A stretch of 64,000 nt of DNA from Candidatus Obscuribacter phosphatis (lineage in GTDB: Bacteria > Cyanobacteriota > Vampirovibrionia > Obscuribacterales > Obscuribacteraceae): contig MOYA01000001.1 in assembly GCA_001899315.1 (NCBI GenBank), positions 807,105-871,104 on the forward strand, given 5' to 3'. The notes under the pieces are model-generated. The model had not been told where the DNA came from, searched no databases, and was given only the letters and a program-made list of their open reading frames with translations. The translations under genes were made by a program, and so were the position numbers. How positions within the stretch are numbered: the stretch's first letter is position 1; every line of letters begins with the position of its first letter. Positions 1 through 10,689 of the stretch are shown in pieces.

Positions 1-2
1 GC

Positions 3-449
3 CGCTTTGATAATCTCAAGAGCAAGCTGGCTAAATATAGTGATAAAGCCGATTTCAGTGCTTGTCGATTTCGTCCAGGCAGACTGCGTAATGCTAGTGA
101 TCAGTTTGTTGAACTTGCTTCCGCCCCGGTTGTATCTTTGTGTGCCATTGCTCGTCCTGAGAGTTTTGCTGCTTCTCTGCGGTCCCTCGACTTGAATCTC
201 ATACAGAGTCATGCTTATCCCGATCATCACTGGTTTAGCGAAAAGGAGTTAAGGCAGATCTTTGCCTCTGCCGAAGAGAATTCGGCTTATGTGGTTACCA
301 CTGCCAAAGATATGGTGCGCATTAAGGAGTATGCAAACGCTACTGGGCTCTCTCCATTTTTGGCTTCAGGTAAGCTTCTCTATCTGACTCAGGATGTGGA
401 ATGGTTAACTGATTTGCCCAGTTTCTTGTTTAGTGAGTTACCTGAATGA
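3..449 (+). CDS. lpxK: Tetraacyldisaccharide 4'-kinase, C-terminal part (cut by window start)
   Basis: LpxK phosphorylates the 4' position of the lipid A disaccharide at the inner membrane. Only the last 148 codons are here; the frame is open from the first complete codon, so the gene begins upstream. The visible part has features typical of the LpxK C-terminus: an A-x-A-R-P-E-x-F segment (about bases 147-171), a D-H-H-W-F segment (about 225-237) and a V-T-T-A-K-D segment (about 294-312). The stop overlaps the next start by four bases, so the two genes are probably translationally coupled, and both serve lipopolysaccharide assembly. The Walker motif part of the kinase is outside the window, so activity cannot be judged. 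Confidence 0.85.
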   Translation, partial: RFDNLKSKLAKYSDKADFSACRFRPGRLRNASDQFVELASAPVVSLCAIARPESFAASLRSLDLNLIQSHAYPDHHWFSEKELRQIFASAEENSAYVVTTAKDMVRIKEYANATGLSPFLASGKLLYLTQDVEWLTDLPSFLFSELPE

Positions 450-1483
450 AACCCCATGGCGAGCGCATTTTGGTGATTCGCTATCGCTTTATAGGCGATA
501 CTATTTTGACCGTGCCCTTCCTGCGCAATTTGAGGGCAAATTATCCAGAAGCGCGAATCGATGTTTTAGTTGGCCCCAAGAGCGGAGAGGTGCTCAAGGG
601 CTGTCCTTATGTCGACGAGTTAATCGCATTTGATACCACTCGCTTTCATAAGTATGACTCGGGCGAGGGAAAACCGCGCAACTGGTTCAGTTATGCCCTT
701 GAGCTGCGCAAGCGCCGCTACGATCTGGCTTTTGTTCTGAAGCGGTCTTTTTCCAGCGCCGCTCTTTCTTTAGTTTGTGGTGCCAAAAGAAGGGTTGGCT
801 ATCAGGGGGATGGACACTTTTTGCTCACTGATAAAGTGCCTTTTCGCACTGATATTCATGAAGTAGACTCGGTCTTGTCGGTCCTGGAAGGTTGCGGCTT
901 GACCGTCGGCGATCGTCATCTTGAGAGCTTTACTACTGAGGATGAGTTGGCGGCAGTTTTGGCTATCGAACCACGCCTTAAGGAAGGGCGCTATGTGCTT
1001 ATCCACGCTGCCGCCGCCCATCCGGACAAGACCTATCCACTTGAGAGCTTTGCTCAAGTGATAAAGTTGCTTTACTCTGATGGCTTTATCCCTGTTTTCA
1101 GCGGCGATAAACAGGACATTGGTTTATATGCAGAGTTGGCGGCTCTTTTGCCTAAAGACATGCCCTTTATAGACATGAGCGGTCGGCTGCAATTACGTGA
1201 AAGTATGGCTCTTTATTCTTTGATGAAGCTTGCTGTTTGTGTGGACAGCGGCCCTTCACATTTAGCAGCCAGCGCCGGGGTGCCGGTTGTTACGCTCTTT
1301 GGTCCGACCGATCCGGTGCGTTGGGGTCCTTACGGCGGTCGCGCCGTTTTTGATGCCTCTCTCAGTTGTCGTCCCTGTCATTACAAAAAGACCTGTGATA
1401 ACCGACCTTGTCTTACTGAACTTTCAGCCGATTTAGTCTATGAGGCTTGCGCCGCCATGCTAAATGGTCGAGATGGTGCTTAA
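446..1483 (+). CDS. Glycosyltransferase family 9 (heptosyltransferase-like)
   Basis: 345 residues, the usual length for ADP-heptose:LPS heptosyltransferases. It begins with the R-I-L-V-I-R-Y-R-F-I-G-D-T strand-turn typical of the family and has the C-terminal donor-binding part V-D-S-G-P-S-H-L-A-A followed by V-T-L-F-G-P-T-D-P. The expected role is adding heptose to the LPS inner core on the cytoplasmic face. It overlaps the lpxK stop by four bases. Several cysteines near the C-terminus (C-R-P-C-H and C-D-N-R-P-C) resemble the cysteine pattern found in many GT9 proteins. Whether it is WaaC-like, WaaF-like or a more distant member cannot be decided from sequence reading alone. Confidence 0.85.
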   Translation: MKPHGERILVIRYRFIGDTILTVPFLRNLRANYPEARIDVLVGPKSGEVLKGCPYVDELIAFDTTRFHKYDSGEGKPRNWFSYALELRKRRYDLAFVLKRSFSSAALSLVCGAKRRVGYQGDGHFLLTDKVPFRTDIHEVDSVLSVLEGCGLTVGDRHLESFTTEDELAAVLAIEPRLKEGRYVLIHAAAAHPDKTYPLESFAQVIKLLYSDGFIPVFSGDKQDIGLYAELAALLPKDMPFIDMSGRLQLRESMALYSLMKLAVCVDSGPSHLAASAGVPVVTLFGPTDPVRWGPYGGRAVFDASLSCRPCHYKKTCDNRPCLTELSADLVYEACAAMLNGRDGA

Positions 1484-1513
1484 ATATAAGATTTAGAGAT
1501 AAGGTGTCTGGTA

Positions 1514-2302
1514 GTGAGGTGTAAGTTGAGAGTCGCTTTAGTTTCTGTAAGCCTTGGATTGAGTTTAGTTCTCGCCGGTGGTTTGTCTTGCCGGGCTAAA
1601 GATAAAGGCGATTTTGAAAGAACAGGCGGTAAACATTATCCCGGAAAGAGTATTGAATATCTTTCCAGCCTCAAACCAAAGCAAAGAAAGAAAATCACTT
1701 TCCCACCTTATGACCAGGGTGGCGGATACTACTATGCCCATGGTGATTATGAAAAGGCCAGGCAATATTGGATGACCGCCTTACAGATTGCCGAAAGAGA
1801 AGTGCCGGCTGAGCGCGCCGGTGGTTTGTCCAGCGAAACAGAGCAAGCCACTTGCAGTCTAATCAACCACCTGATGTACTTTCTCAAAGACTCGCATTAT
1901 AAGCCGCCATATTTTGCCAGCCAAGGGGCCACGCCGCAGTTCACACCAAAAGGGCTACAACCTTTGCGTGATCCTGATTTGCGCAAAGTTTATCTTTATA
2001 ACTTGAAGGGACAGATGCGCGACTTCGAAGAAGACTTGCGCTTCTGGGACCGGCTGAAGAACTTTGCCAGGCGGTCTCTGGGCGAAGGGCACAATTGTAT
2101 GCGCGTGCCAATAAACAATATCGAGGTGGAATTCAATCGCAAGATCATGAATACACGCGAGATGATTGCTCGTCTAGAGCGTGAGTTGGGTGTTAGTTCA
2201 AGTGATTCGAAGCAGACTCCCTGGGGCGGCGGCTTCGTCAATCCTACCGGTAAGAATGACAATAATCCCAACCAGGGTCAGGTAGAAAATCCCTGGCCTT
2301 AG
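1514..2302 (+). CDS. Exported hypothetical protein with a TPR-like helix pair
   Basis: 262 residues from a GTG start. A basic N-terminus and a hydrophobic stretch (about residues 5-25) form a likely signal peptide; the Cys at about 26 lacks a proper lipobox, so cleavage by signal peptidase I is more likely. Around residues 70-95 the text Y-A-H-G-D-Y-E-K-A-R-Q-Y-W resembles one tetratricopeptide repeat. The C-terminus is Gly/Asn/Pro rich. I do not recognise a family. Its stop codon overlaps the stop of convergent pgsA by four bases, leaving no room for a separate terminator. Confidence 0.7.
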   Translation: MRCKLRVALVSVSLGLSLVLAGGLSCRAKDKGDFERTGGKHYPGKSIEYLSSLKPKQRKKITFPPYDQGGGYYYAHGDYEKARQYWMTALQIAEREVPAERAGGLSSETEQATCSLINHLMYFLKDSHYKPPYFASQGATPQFTPKGLQPLRDPDLRKVYLYNLKGQMRDFEEDLRFWDRLKNFARRSLGEGHNCMRVPINNIEVEFNRKIMNTREMIARLERELGVSSSDSKQTPWGGGFVNPTGKNDNNPNQGQVENPWP

Positions 2303-2904
2303 GGCTTTTCTTTATCTTTAAACAAAAAGGGACTTTCGACCAGTACGGGTAGACCCCTAACCAGGCAAAAGAATACCGATGTATAAACCAAAACATCGGC
2401 GCTGTTGTGCAAAGGCACCTGGAAATCGCTTTTAATTTGAGCGGCGATAACCGCACAAAAGGCTAAAGCTTTCACCACCGCATAGGTAAAGCGACTGAAG
2501 TTAGAGGTGACCAGGAATTTACCCAAAGGGCTTTGCATCATGGTGCTGGTACCAAAGGCGGTGTAACCTTGTTCGGAGGCAAGGGAGCGTATTGCATCAA
2601 CAAAGGTGCCCCTGATCAAGTAAACCAGGGGCACAAAAACGGGAATCCAACCGAGGGTGGAGAAGACTATCCAATAAGCCATTTCAACGGCACGGTCGCC
2701 GGCTATATCAAGGACTGCTCCTAGTTTGGAAGTCTGGTTTAGTTTTCTAGCAAAGTAACCATCGAGCCCATCGGCCCAAATAACGAATATCGTCAGGAAA
2801 AAGGCTATCCATCTAAAGCTGTCTTCTTGGAAGAAAAGCAGAGTCAGAGTAATGAGAGCCAGAAAAACCCTAGATACAGTGATTATATTGGCTACATTGA
2901 CCAT
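2299..2904 (-). CDS. pgsA: CDP-alcohol phosphatidyltransferase (phosphatidylglycerophosphate synthase-like)
   Basis: 201 residues, an integral membrane enzyme that transfers a phosphatidyl group from CDP-diacylglycerol to an alcohol, most likely glycerol 3-phosphate. The family signature D-x2-D-G-x2-A-R-x8-G-x3-D-x3-D is complete (about residues 45-67). Hydrophobic segments cover most of the rest. The ATG directly abuts the gyrB stop, so it is probably cotranscribed with and translationally coupled to gyrB. The exact acceptor is inferred from length and motif; other CDP-alcohol transferases share the signature. Confidence 0.85.
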   Translation of the reverse strand: MVNVANIITVSRVFLALITLTLLFFQEDSFRWIAFFLTIFVIWADGLDGYFARKLNQTSKLGAVLDIAGDRAVEMAYWIVFSTLGWIPVFVPLVYLIRGTFVDAIRSLASEQGYTAFGTSTMMQSPLGKFLVTSNFSRFTYAVVKALAFCAVIAAQIKSDFQVPLHNSADVLVYTSVFFCLVRGLPVLVESPFLFKDKEKP

Positions 2905-4986
<2,082 letters not shown>

Positions 4987-5234
4987 TATCGAGATCCCGT
5001 ATATTCTAATATCAAGGCCTAATATCTAGGCAATTGCTCGCCGCAAGCTGATATCGTCTCGATATATCAGAGAGTGCGGCTTCTTTGCTCAGTGCGATCG
5101 GTTGCCCGAATCGACTAAGAAATTTTAGCATAGATGCCTATCTCATGCCCTTTTTAACCCGATATTGCCAACTTGCGTTATGATCAACACTTGCAACCAA
5201 AGTATTGACAGGATAGCTTTTCAGGGGAGTAGTT
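4987..5234. other. Divergent intergenic region between gyrB and ribF
   Basis: About 250 bases that must hold promoters for both the gyrB-pgsA and the ribF-recF transcripts. A purine-rich GGGGAG at about 5223-5228 lies a few bases before the TTG start of ribF and serves as its ribosome-binding site. I looked for DnaA boxes because recF and gyrB often lie near the origin and saw no clear match. No convincing sigma-70 promoter could be fixed by eye. Confidence 0.4.
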
Positions 5235-6197
5235 TTGGAAGTCTTTTACGAGCCCAAACCCAGTCTGGTAGACCGTTCGGCTATAGCTCTCGGTTTCTTT
5301 GACGGGGTGCATCCCGGTCATCAGGTTGTAATCAAGAAGGCCGTGGATGAAGCCCGTCGTCTCGACGGCCTTGCTGGTGTCGTCACCTTTAGAGACCATC
5401 CCCGTGGTTTGACCAGAGGTCAGGCGCCTCTTTTGCTATCCGTTATCGAAGAGAGATTGGAGCTTTTTCAGAATCTTGGGGTGGAGTTTGCCCTTGTCTT
5501 GACTTTCTCGGAAGAGCTTTGTCGTCTTTCACCCAGGCAGTATGTGGAAACAATGCTGCTTGACTGTCTTGGGGCTAAGTCTATATCGGTGGGTCATAAC
5601 CATCATTTTGGTCGAGACCGCGAGGGCGATGCCGATATGCTCAGATCTATCGGTTCGGAGCGTGATTTTGTCGTGCATGCTGCCGATATGGTTTATGTAG
5701 ATGGGCTGGAAGTTTCAAGTAGTCGAATCAGAGATCTGGTGATTGGCAAGAATCTAGATTTGGCCAGCCGTTTGCTTTCTCGTCCCTTTAGTTTGCGTGG
5801 CACCATTGTCAAAGGGGATCAGCGCGGCAGAACGCTTGGCTTCCCCACCGCCAATGTGCGCCCGGCCTTTAATCAGCTTGTGCCGCCGCCCGGAGTTTAT
5901 GCCGGCTTTGCCGAAGTGGTCGGTGGCACAGATCATGAGAAAAGACTCTGTGTAATCAATATTGGTGTTCGTCCTACTTTCAAGAATCCTGAGCTTTCAC
6001 CTGGGGCTCTGGAGCCGAACTTTACAGTGGAAGCCCATTTGCTTGATTTTGATGGAGACATTTACGACCGAGTCTTAAAGGTGGAGTTTCATAAACATCT
6101 ACGTGATGAAAGAAAATTTGACGGGCTCGATGCCTTGAAAGAGCAGATTGCCCGTGATTGTCAGCTGGCTAGACACAGTCTGCCTTGTTTGATCTAA
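5235..6197 (+). CDS. ribF: Bifunctional riboflavin kinase / FMN adenylyltransferase
   Basis: 320 residues, the normal length for bacterial RibF, which makes FMN and then FAD from riboflavin. The N-terminal adenylyltransferase domain shows G-F-F-D-G-V-H-P-G-H and, further on, the S-S-S-R-I-R-D segment. The C-terminal kinase domain has G-D-Q-R-G-R-T-L-G-F-P-T-A-N (about residues 195-208) and the Y-A-G segment after it. Start is TTG at 5235 behind a GGGGAG ribosome-binding site; no ATG fits the conserved N-terminus. recF starts one base after the stop, so the pair is probably one operon. The flavin product would supply respiratory flavoproteins, but that link is only general. Confidence 0.93.
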   Translation: MEVFYEPKPSLVDRSAIALGFFDGVHPGHQVVIKKAVDEARRLDGLAGVVTFRDHPRGLTRGQAPLLLSVIEERLELFQNLGVEFALVLTFSEELCRLSPRQYVETMLLDCLGAKSISVGHNHHFGRDREGDADMLRSIGSERDFVVHAADMVYVDGLEVSSSRIRDLVIGKNLDLASRLLSRPFSLRGTIVKGDQRGRTLGFPTANVRPAFNQLVPPPGVYAGFAEVVGGTDHEKRLCVINIGVRPTFKNPELSPGALEPNFTVEAHLLDFDGDIYDRVLKVEFHKHLRDERKFDGLDALKEQIARDCQLARHSLPCLI

Positions 6198-6198
6198 A

Positions 6199-7365
6199 GT
6201 GCAGGTCAAGCGTCTTGTTGTCAAAAACTTTCGCAATTACAGAGATACAACTCTCTGTCTTTATCCTCAGCGCAATATCTTAATTGGCGAGAATGCCCAA
6301 GGTAAGACCAATTTATTAGAAGCAATCGAGGTGATGGCCGGATTTCGTAGTCGGCGCACCGCTTCAGACCGGGACTTGGTTTTGAAGGGGGAAAGTCAGA
6401 CCTATTTGGAAGTGACTTATCGCAGTCAAGGCGTAGAAGAAACTGTTAGTTTGCTGCTCAATACCCAGCCGCGCTTGTCTCGAACTATTAAAATTAACGG
6501 CATGAAAGTGCCTCGTTCTGAGACTAGAGGCATGACCCGTCTCACTGCTGTTTCCTTTAGCTCTTCAGATCTCAGTTTACTTAGAGGCGGACCAAAAGAA
6601 AGGCGTGATTGGCTCGATGACGTTGTCTTGCAGTTGCGCCCAGGGCTTAGTGAGATTTTTGCACGCTATGACAAAGTAGTTAGTCAGCGCAACCGCCTCT
6701 TCAAAAGTTGGTTTGAAAGATCACTTGCCCCGGATGAAGAAGAACTCAAGGTCTGGGATGTGCAACTGGCTAAGCTCGGGGCTCGTCTGGTCAAAGCCCG
6801 CAGCGAGGTTCTCTTGGGCCTTTTGCCCGTGGCGGAGGCTAATCTAGCTAGAATTTCGGGACATCGGGAAAAACTGGAAGCAGGTTATCTCTTCAAAGAA
6901 GAGAGTGGTGATTCGGAAGCTAATCTGGTGGTGAACTTGGCTGAGTTTGCCCAAAACAAGGAAGAAGAACTGGCCAAAAGAATTTATCTAGCCCTAAAGG
7001 CGCGCCGTGCCGAAGAACTGGCTAGAAAGCAGACCCTGGCAGGTCCCCACCGCGATGATATGAGTTTTGTCATCAACGACATGCCGGCTCATATATTCGG
7101 TAGTCAGGGGCAGCAAAGGTCGCTTGTTTTAGCCCTCAAACTGGCCGAACTAAAGCTTGTGGAAGATGCTCTCAGTGAGCCTCCCTTGCTTTTGCTCGAT
7201 GATGTACTGGCTGAGCTTGATCTAGGCAGGCAAGGCATGCTCATGGAGTTGGTCAAGAGCGACATGCAGACGATAATTACCACCACTCATCTGGATGGAT
7301 TTAAGGAAGAATGGTTGGCTGGTGCTCAGATAGTCAAGGTTGTAAATGGGCAACTGACTGAATAA
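6199..7365 (+). CDS. recF: DNA replication and repair protein RecF
   Basis: 388 residues. RecF is an SMC-like ATPase that helps load RecA at gaps. The Walker A segment G-E-N-A-Q-G-K-T-N-L-L-E-A-I follows a V-K-N-F-R-N-Y-R start typical of RecF. The C-terminal signature G-S-Q-G-Q-Q-R-S and Walker B L-L-L-L-D-D-V-L-A-E-L-D are intact. It starts at a GTG one base behind the ribF stop. Coupling of recF with ribF rather than dnaN or dnaA is a local arrangement; gyrB lies just across the divergent region. Confidence 0.95.
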   Translation: MQVKRLVVKNFRNYRDTTLCLYPQRNILIGENAQGKTNLLEAIEVMAGFRSRRTASDRDLVLKGESQTYLEVTYRSQGVEETVSLLLNTQPRLSRTIKINGMKVPRSETRGMTRLTAVSFSSSDLSLLRGGPKERRDWLDDVVLQLRPGLSEIFARYDKVVSQRNRLFKSWFERSLAPDEEELKVWDVQLAKLGARLVKARSEVLLGLLPVAEANLARISGHREKLEAGYLFKEESGDSEANLVVNLAEFAQNKEEELAKRIYLALKARRAEELARKQTLAGPHRDDMSFVINDMPAHIFGSQGQQRSLVLALKLAELKLVEDALSEPPLLLLDDVLAELDLGRQGMLMELVKSDMQTIITTTHLDGFKEEWLAGAQIVKVVNGQLTE

Positions 7366-7450
7366 AAGCTCACTTCTGGGTTAGATTTGCAACGGGCAGG
7401 GTACATTAGCATATGTTAAGGTGTCTGTAATGCCATCTTCACTTTAGTTG

Positions 7451-9007
7451 ATGACTTTCTCTCTTTACACCCCCTCAACTCTAATCAGGACAAAAGTGCA
7501 CGCTGGAAACATACATGACGGGCTAGATCAGAAAATCTGTCTTGAGTGCAACAGACAGTTCACCGGTATAGTCAGAGCCTGTCCCCATGATGGGGCGGCT
7601 CTCGTTCCGCTTGCTCGCGACCCAATGATTGGCACTTGTCTGATGGGCAAGTACGACATCATCGATGTTATCGGTCATGGCGGTATGGGGGTAGTCTATA
7701 AGGGGCGACAAGTGCTTATGGAGCGCACTGTCGCCATCAAGATGTTGCAGTCGCAACACATAGCCGATAGCCAGTCGGTGCAGCGCTTCTTGCGAGAGGG
7801 TAAAGCCTCTTGCCGTATGAATCATCCCAACATAATCACGGTCTATGACTTCGGGATCACCCCCCAGAGCGGGCAACCGTTTATTGTTATGGATTATTTG
7901 CAGGGCATTTCGCTCTCTGACATGATTAAGCAAGATGGTCAGGTTTCAGTCGAGCGCTCAATCAAGATATTGACTCAAGCCACCGACGCTCTAGATCATG
8001 CTCACCGTGCCGGTGTTATTCACCGTGATCTTAAGCCCAGCAATATCATGCTCATCGAGTATGAAGACGAAAAAGATTTTGTCAAAATAGTAGATTTTGG
8101 TGTCGCCCAGTTGATTGGCGCCGGCGGTGAACAACAGCGCCTCACCCAGATGGGAGAAGTTTGCGGCAGCCCGGTCTATATGAGTCCCGAGCAGTGTCAG
8201 GGCTTGGAGCTTGATGTTAGATCTGATATTTATTCCATGGGTATCGTCATTTTTGAGACCTTGACCGGTCGACTACCTCTCATTGGTAAGACTATGGTCG
8301 AAACCATGAGTAAGCATATTTCTGAAATGCCGCCGCGCTTTAGCGAGATTCGCCCCAACCTTTATATTCCTGAAAGGTTGGAAGCGGTTATTTGGAAGGC
8401 GATGGCTAAAGATCCCGCTAGCCGTCACCAGAGTATGGCTGAACTTTGTCGAGATCTGGAAACTGCGATTCCTAAGCCTGGAAAGAGTCAAGTTCTACGT
8501 ACTGATTTCCCCACCATGCCTGGTTCTGAGCCTGAAACAAAGGCTAAGAAGATTTCGCCTGTCGTGCTTGGTATAGCGGCAGTCTTCCTTCTGGTTTTGG
8601 GTGTTGCCGGCTTCTTTATGATGAACGGCAAAAAAGATAATGCCGCAGTCATTCCGGTTAAGACTGTTCCTAATAATAGCCCCCAAGCGGTCGCACCACC
8701 GGCAGTGGCGCCGCAGTCTGTTGCACCGCCGCAATCTGTTTCACCGGCGCAGTCTGCCTCTAAGCCAAGTCTTGATAGTAAGCCTGAGAACGGCAGCAAA
8801 TCTGAAGATGATTCTCAGTCGGTTGTGAAGAAAGCTGCCGTGAGCGGCAAACCTACAGCAAGTCAGGTGGAGCGGCCGGTGGTCAAGAAAGTAAAAAAAG
8901 TACGCCCGGCTGTAACGGCGGCGGCACCAGCGCCAAGACCGGCTGCTGCTGCACCGGCTGTATCGTCGGATCCCTTCAAGTCTTTGGCGCGGCGCAAGAG
9001 CTTCTAA
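7451..9007 (+). CDS. Membrane-anchored Ser/Thr protein kinase with N-terminal Cys-rich segment
   Basis: About 518 residues. A short N-terminal segment carries C-L-E-C (about residues 33-36) and C-P-H-D some twelve residues later, a possible zinc ribbon. The kinase domain follows: G-H-G-G-M-G glycine loop, A-I-K-M with the ATP lysine, H-R-D-L-K-P-S-N catalytic loop, D-F-G-V-A and S-P-E-Q, so it looks active. A single hydrophobic helix at about 375-395 is followed by a Pro/Ala/Val/Ser-rich tail of about 120 residues. Kinase inside and tail outside is the usual topology. I chose the ATG at 7451; a TTG directly before it is possible. Its stop overlaps the convergent secreted TPR gene. Substrate unknown. 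Confidence 0.85.
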   Translation: MTFSLYTPSTLIRTKVHAGNIHDGLDQKICLECNRQFTGIVRACPHDGAALVPLARDPMIGTCLMGKYDIIDVIGHGGMGVVYKGRQVLMERTVAIKMLQSQHIADSQSVQRFLREGKASCRMNHPNIITVYDFGITPQSGQPFIVMDYLQGISLSDMIKQDGQVSVERSIKILTQATDALDHAHRAGVIHRDLKPSNIMLIEYEDEKDFVKIVDFGVAQLIGAGGEQQRLTQMGEVCGSPVYMSPEQCQGLELDVRSDIYSMGIVIFETLTGRLPLIGKTMVETMSKHISEMPPRFSEIRPNLYIPERLEAVIWKAMAKDPASRHQSMAELCRDLETAIPKPGKSQVLRTDFPTMPGSEPETKAKKISPVVLGIAAVFLLVLGVAGFFMMNGKKDNAAVIPVKTVPNNSPQAVAPPAVAPQSVAPPQSVSPAQSASKPSLDSKPENGSKSEDDSQSVVKKAAVSGKPTASQVERPVVKKVKKVRPAVTAAAPAPRPAAAAPAVSSDPFKSLARRKSF

Positions 9008-9792
9008 TTGCGTCTTTGTACTTTTCGACTTTCCATACTCTTGAGAGTGTCTTCGTAGGCTTGTATTCTTTCTTGATACTGCCTGATAATCTGCGCGGTT
9101 TCTTCTTCGTGGGCTTTCTTTATAGCCTCTCTGCGCGCGTCATAGTCTTTCTTGACCGCATCTTTAGCTTCTTGGTTGACATAGGTGCCGCCAAAGCGTC
9201 GCCGCACCGGCAGGAAATTTCTTAAGGCTTGCTCTTCTTGCAGATTCATTTCATGAATTTTATTTTCCATCACTCTTTTCTTGACGGCAATTTTGTCTTC
9301 TGCTTCCTTATTCAGTCGTGCCCTCTCTTCTTTCAGTCTTTCTTTTTCGATTGGCTCGGTTGGGATACTAGACAGCTTTGCCTCATTGCCTTGGTTTGGT
9401 GAGTTTGTTTGCAGGTTTTGCAGTCCTCTTAGCGCCTCAGCGCTTAACTTGCCTGCGGCGCTTTGCGGTTGCAGTTTTTGGCAATACTCAAAGCGTGCCC
9501 TTGCTAGGTCGGGGCAGTTCTGTTTGAGCAAAATACAACCCATCAGATAATTGGCTGATTGATCCAGAGGTTTCTTCCTTAAGTACAACTCTAGACTGTT
9601 GCGAGCGCGGCTGTACATGCCTCTCTTATAGCAAGTGAGAGCATCATTTAGGAGGTCTTCTGCCGCTTGTGCTGCACAGCCTAGGCATACAAATAGACCG
9701 AGGTAAATTGCTAGAACTTTCTTGCTGCAGAATTTATTGCAAACTTGCCTAAATCTAGAATTATCGCAGCCAGTTATATATAAGCCTTTCAT
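9004..9792 (-). CDS. Secreted TPR and coiled-coil protein
   Basis: 262 residues with a long basic N-region and a hydrophobic export signal ending near A-Q-A-A (about residue 44). Residues 45-115 hold two to three TPR-like repeats (A-L-T-C-Y-K-R-G-M-Y-S-R-A and N-Y-L-M-G-C-I-L-L-K). The C-terminal half is a highly charged, probably coiled-coil region rich in K, E and R. The same layout and similar wording occur in the protein at 18593-19585, so the two are paralogues. Function unknown; TPR proteins usually hold protein complexes together, here probably in the periplasm. The start region carries short repeats, so the true start is not certain. Confidence 0.72.
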   Translation of the reverse strand: MKGLYITGCDNSRFRQVCNKFCSKKVLAIYLGLFVCLGCAAQAAEDLLNDALTCYKRGMYSRARNSLELYLRKKPLDQSANYLMGCILLKQNCPDLARARFEYCQKLQPQSAAGKLSAEALRGLQNLQTNSPNQGNEAKLSSIPTEPIEKERLKEERARLNKEAEDKIAVKKRVMENKIHEMNLQEEQALRNFLPVRRRFGGTYVNQEAKDAVKKDYDARREAIKKAHEEETAQIIRQYQERIQAYEDTLKSMESRKVQRRN

Positions 9793-9815
9793 ATATAAGC
9801 CTTCACATATAAGCC
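9770..9815. repeat. Triplicated ATATAAGCC motif at a start site
   Basis: The motif ATATAAGCC occurs three times within about 45 bases over the first codons and leader of the secreted TPR gene on the minus strand. The copies create several alternative ATG/GTG start possibilities. It may be simple slippage, or it may tune initiation. Confidence 0.45.
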
Positions 9816-9836
9816 AGTTATGCCTCTTAAACTCAT

Positions 9837-10640
9837 TTACCTAGAAAGCAAGCTTGCTTTCAGCTTTTTGACACGTTCAAGATCTACCGGTTCTTGCCAG
9901 TTGCCGTTTTTCTTGGCATATGTGCCGACAATATAACCGGCGGCACCGTCTTTGTATTTGTCTAGATTTTCCGGGGTGATGCCTGAACCAATCAATACTG
10001 GAATCTTGACTGCACCAGCGGTGGCGTGCACTAAATGTGGTGCAGGGGCGTCGGCGGTGCGCAGCCCGGTGACGATCACACCGTCGGCTTTGAAAAACTC
10101 AGCAGCATGAGCTGTTTCTTCTAGACTGAGGTCTTCGGTGATGGCATGAGCAGAGTGCTTTTTCTTTATATCGGCGTAAATTTTTATATGCTGAGCGCCG
10201 AGAGCCGCGCGCAATCTAATCAGTTCTGGCGCACAAGACTGATGTAGTCCTTCGTCGCCTATATGAGCAAAGACAAAGCCCTCTACCCTCAAGAAATCTA
10301 GTTCGGCGGCAATAGCAACGGCAAGCGCCTCTCTATTGGCTGCCGCCAAAAGCTGTACGCCTATGGGACAGGTAAATCTTTGTCTGATAGCTACCGCCAC
10401 TCTGGTCATGGCGGCTGTTGTCTCAGGCTCAACCCTTCCTCTTAAATATGGCAAGTCATGCATATTCTCAAGGATGATGCCATCGGCGCCCCCATCTAAA
10501 TAGGTTTCAGCATCTTGTAGTGCTTCATCGACAATTTGATCGATGCTCTTCGCCCCTCTGAAGTCGGCTGCACCCGGCAGCGGTTTGACATGCACGGCGC
10601 CAATCAGAGCCGGATGTTTTTTGTTGAAATTGTCTAGCAT
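9837..10640 (-). CDS. BtpA/SgcQ-family protein
   Basis: 267 residues, a TIM-barrel-like family. The N-terminus G-A-V-H-V-K-P-L-P-G and the later G-G-A-D-G-I-I-L-E-N-M-H-D are hallmark segments, as is the C-terminal V-L-I-G-S-G-I-T-P-E-N. In cyanobacteria BtpA is needed for stable photosystem I, whereas SgcQ-like members sit in sugar gene sets of non-phototrophs. No photosystem gene is visible here, and the neighbours are amino-acid catabolism genes, so an enzymatic aldolase- or isomerase-like role is more plausible. The actual reaction is unknown for the family as far as I know. Confidence 0.82.
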   Translation of the reverse strand: MLDNFNKKHPALIGAVHVKPLPGAADFRGAKSIDQIVDEALQDAETYLDGGADGIILENMHDLPYLRGRVEPETTAAMTRVAVAIRQRFTCPIGVQLLAAANREALAVAIAAELDFLRVEGFVFAHIGDEGLHQSCAPELIRLRAALGAQHIKIYADIKKKHSAHAITEDLSLEETAHAAEFFKADGVIVTGLRTADAPAPHLVHATAGAVKIPVLIGSGITPENLDKYKDGAAGYIVGTYAKKNGNWQEPVDLERVKKLKASLLSR

Positions 10641-10689
10641 TTTTAATCTCCGGCAGAAATAGACAAATCTAGTTTAGCTTAGGCTAAGT

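Noticed and set aside
7-195. Open frame at the window start in another phase
   Set aside because: It has no recognisable domain and overlaps the lpxK reading frame, which is open from the first complete codon and matches the family.
4987-5234. Replication origin next to gyrB and recF
   Set aside because: No DnaA-box cluster or AT-rich unwinding region could be recognised, and dnaA and dnaN are not present.
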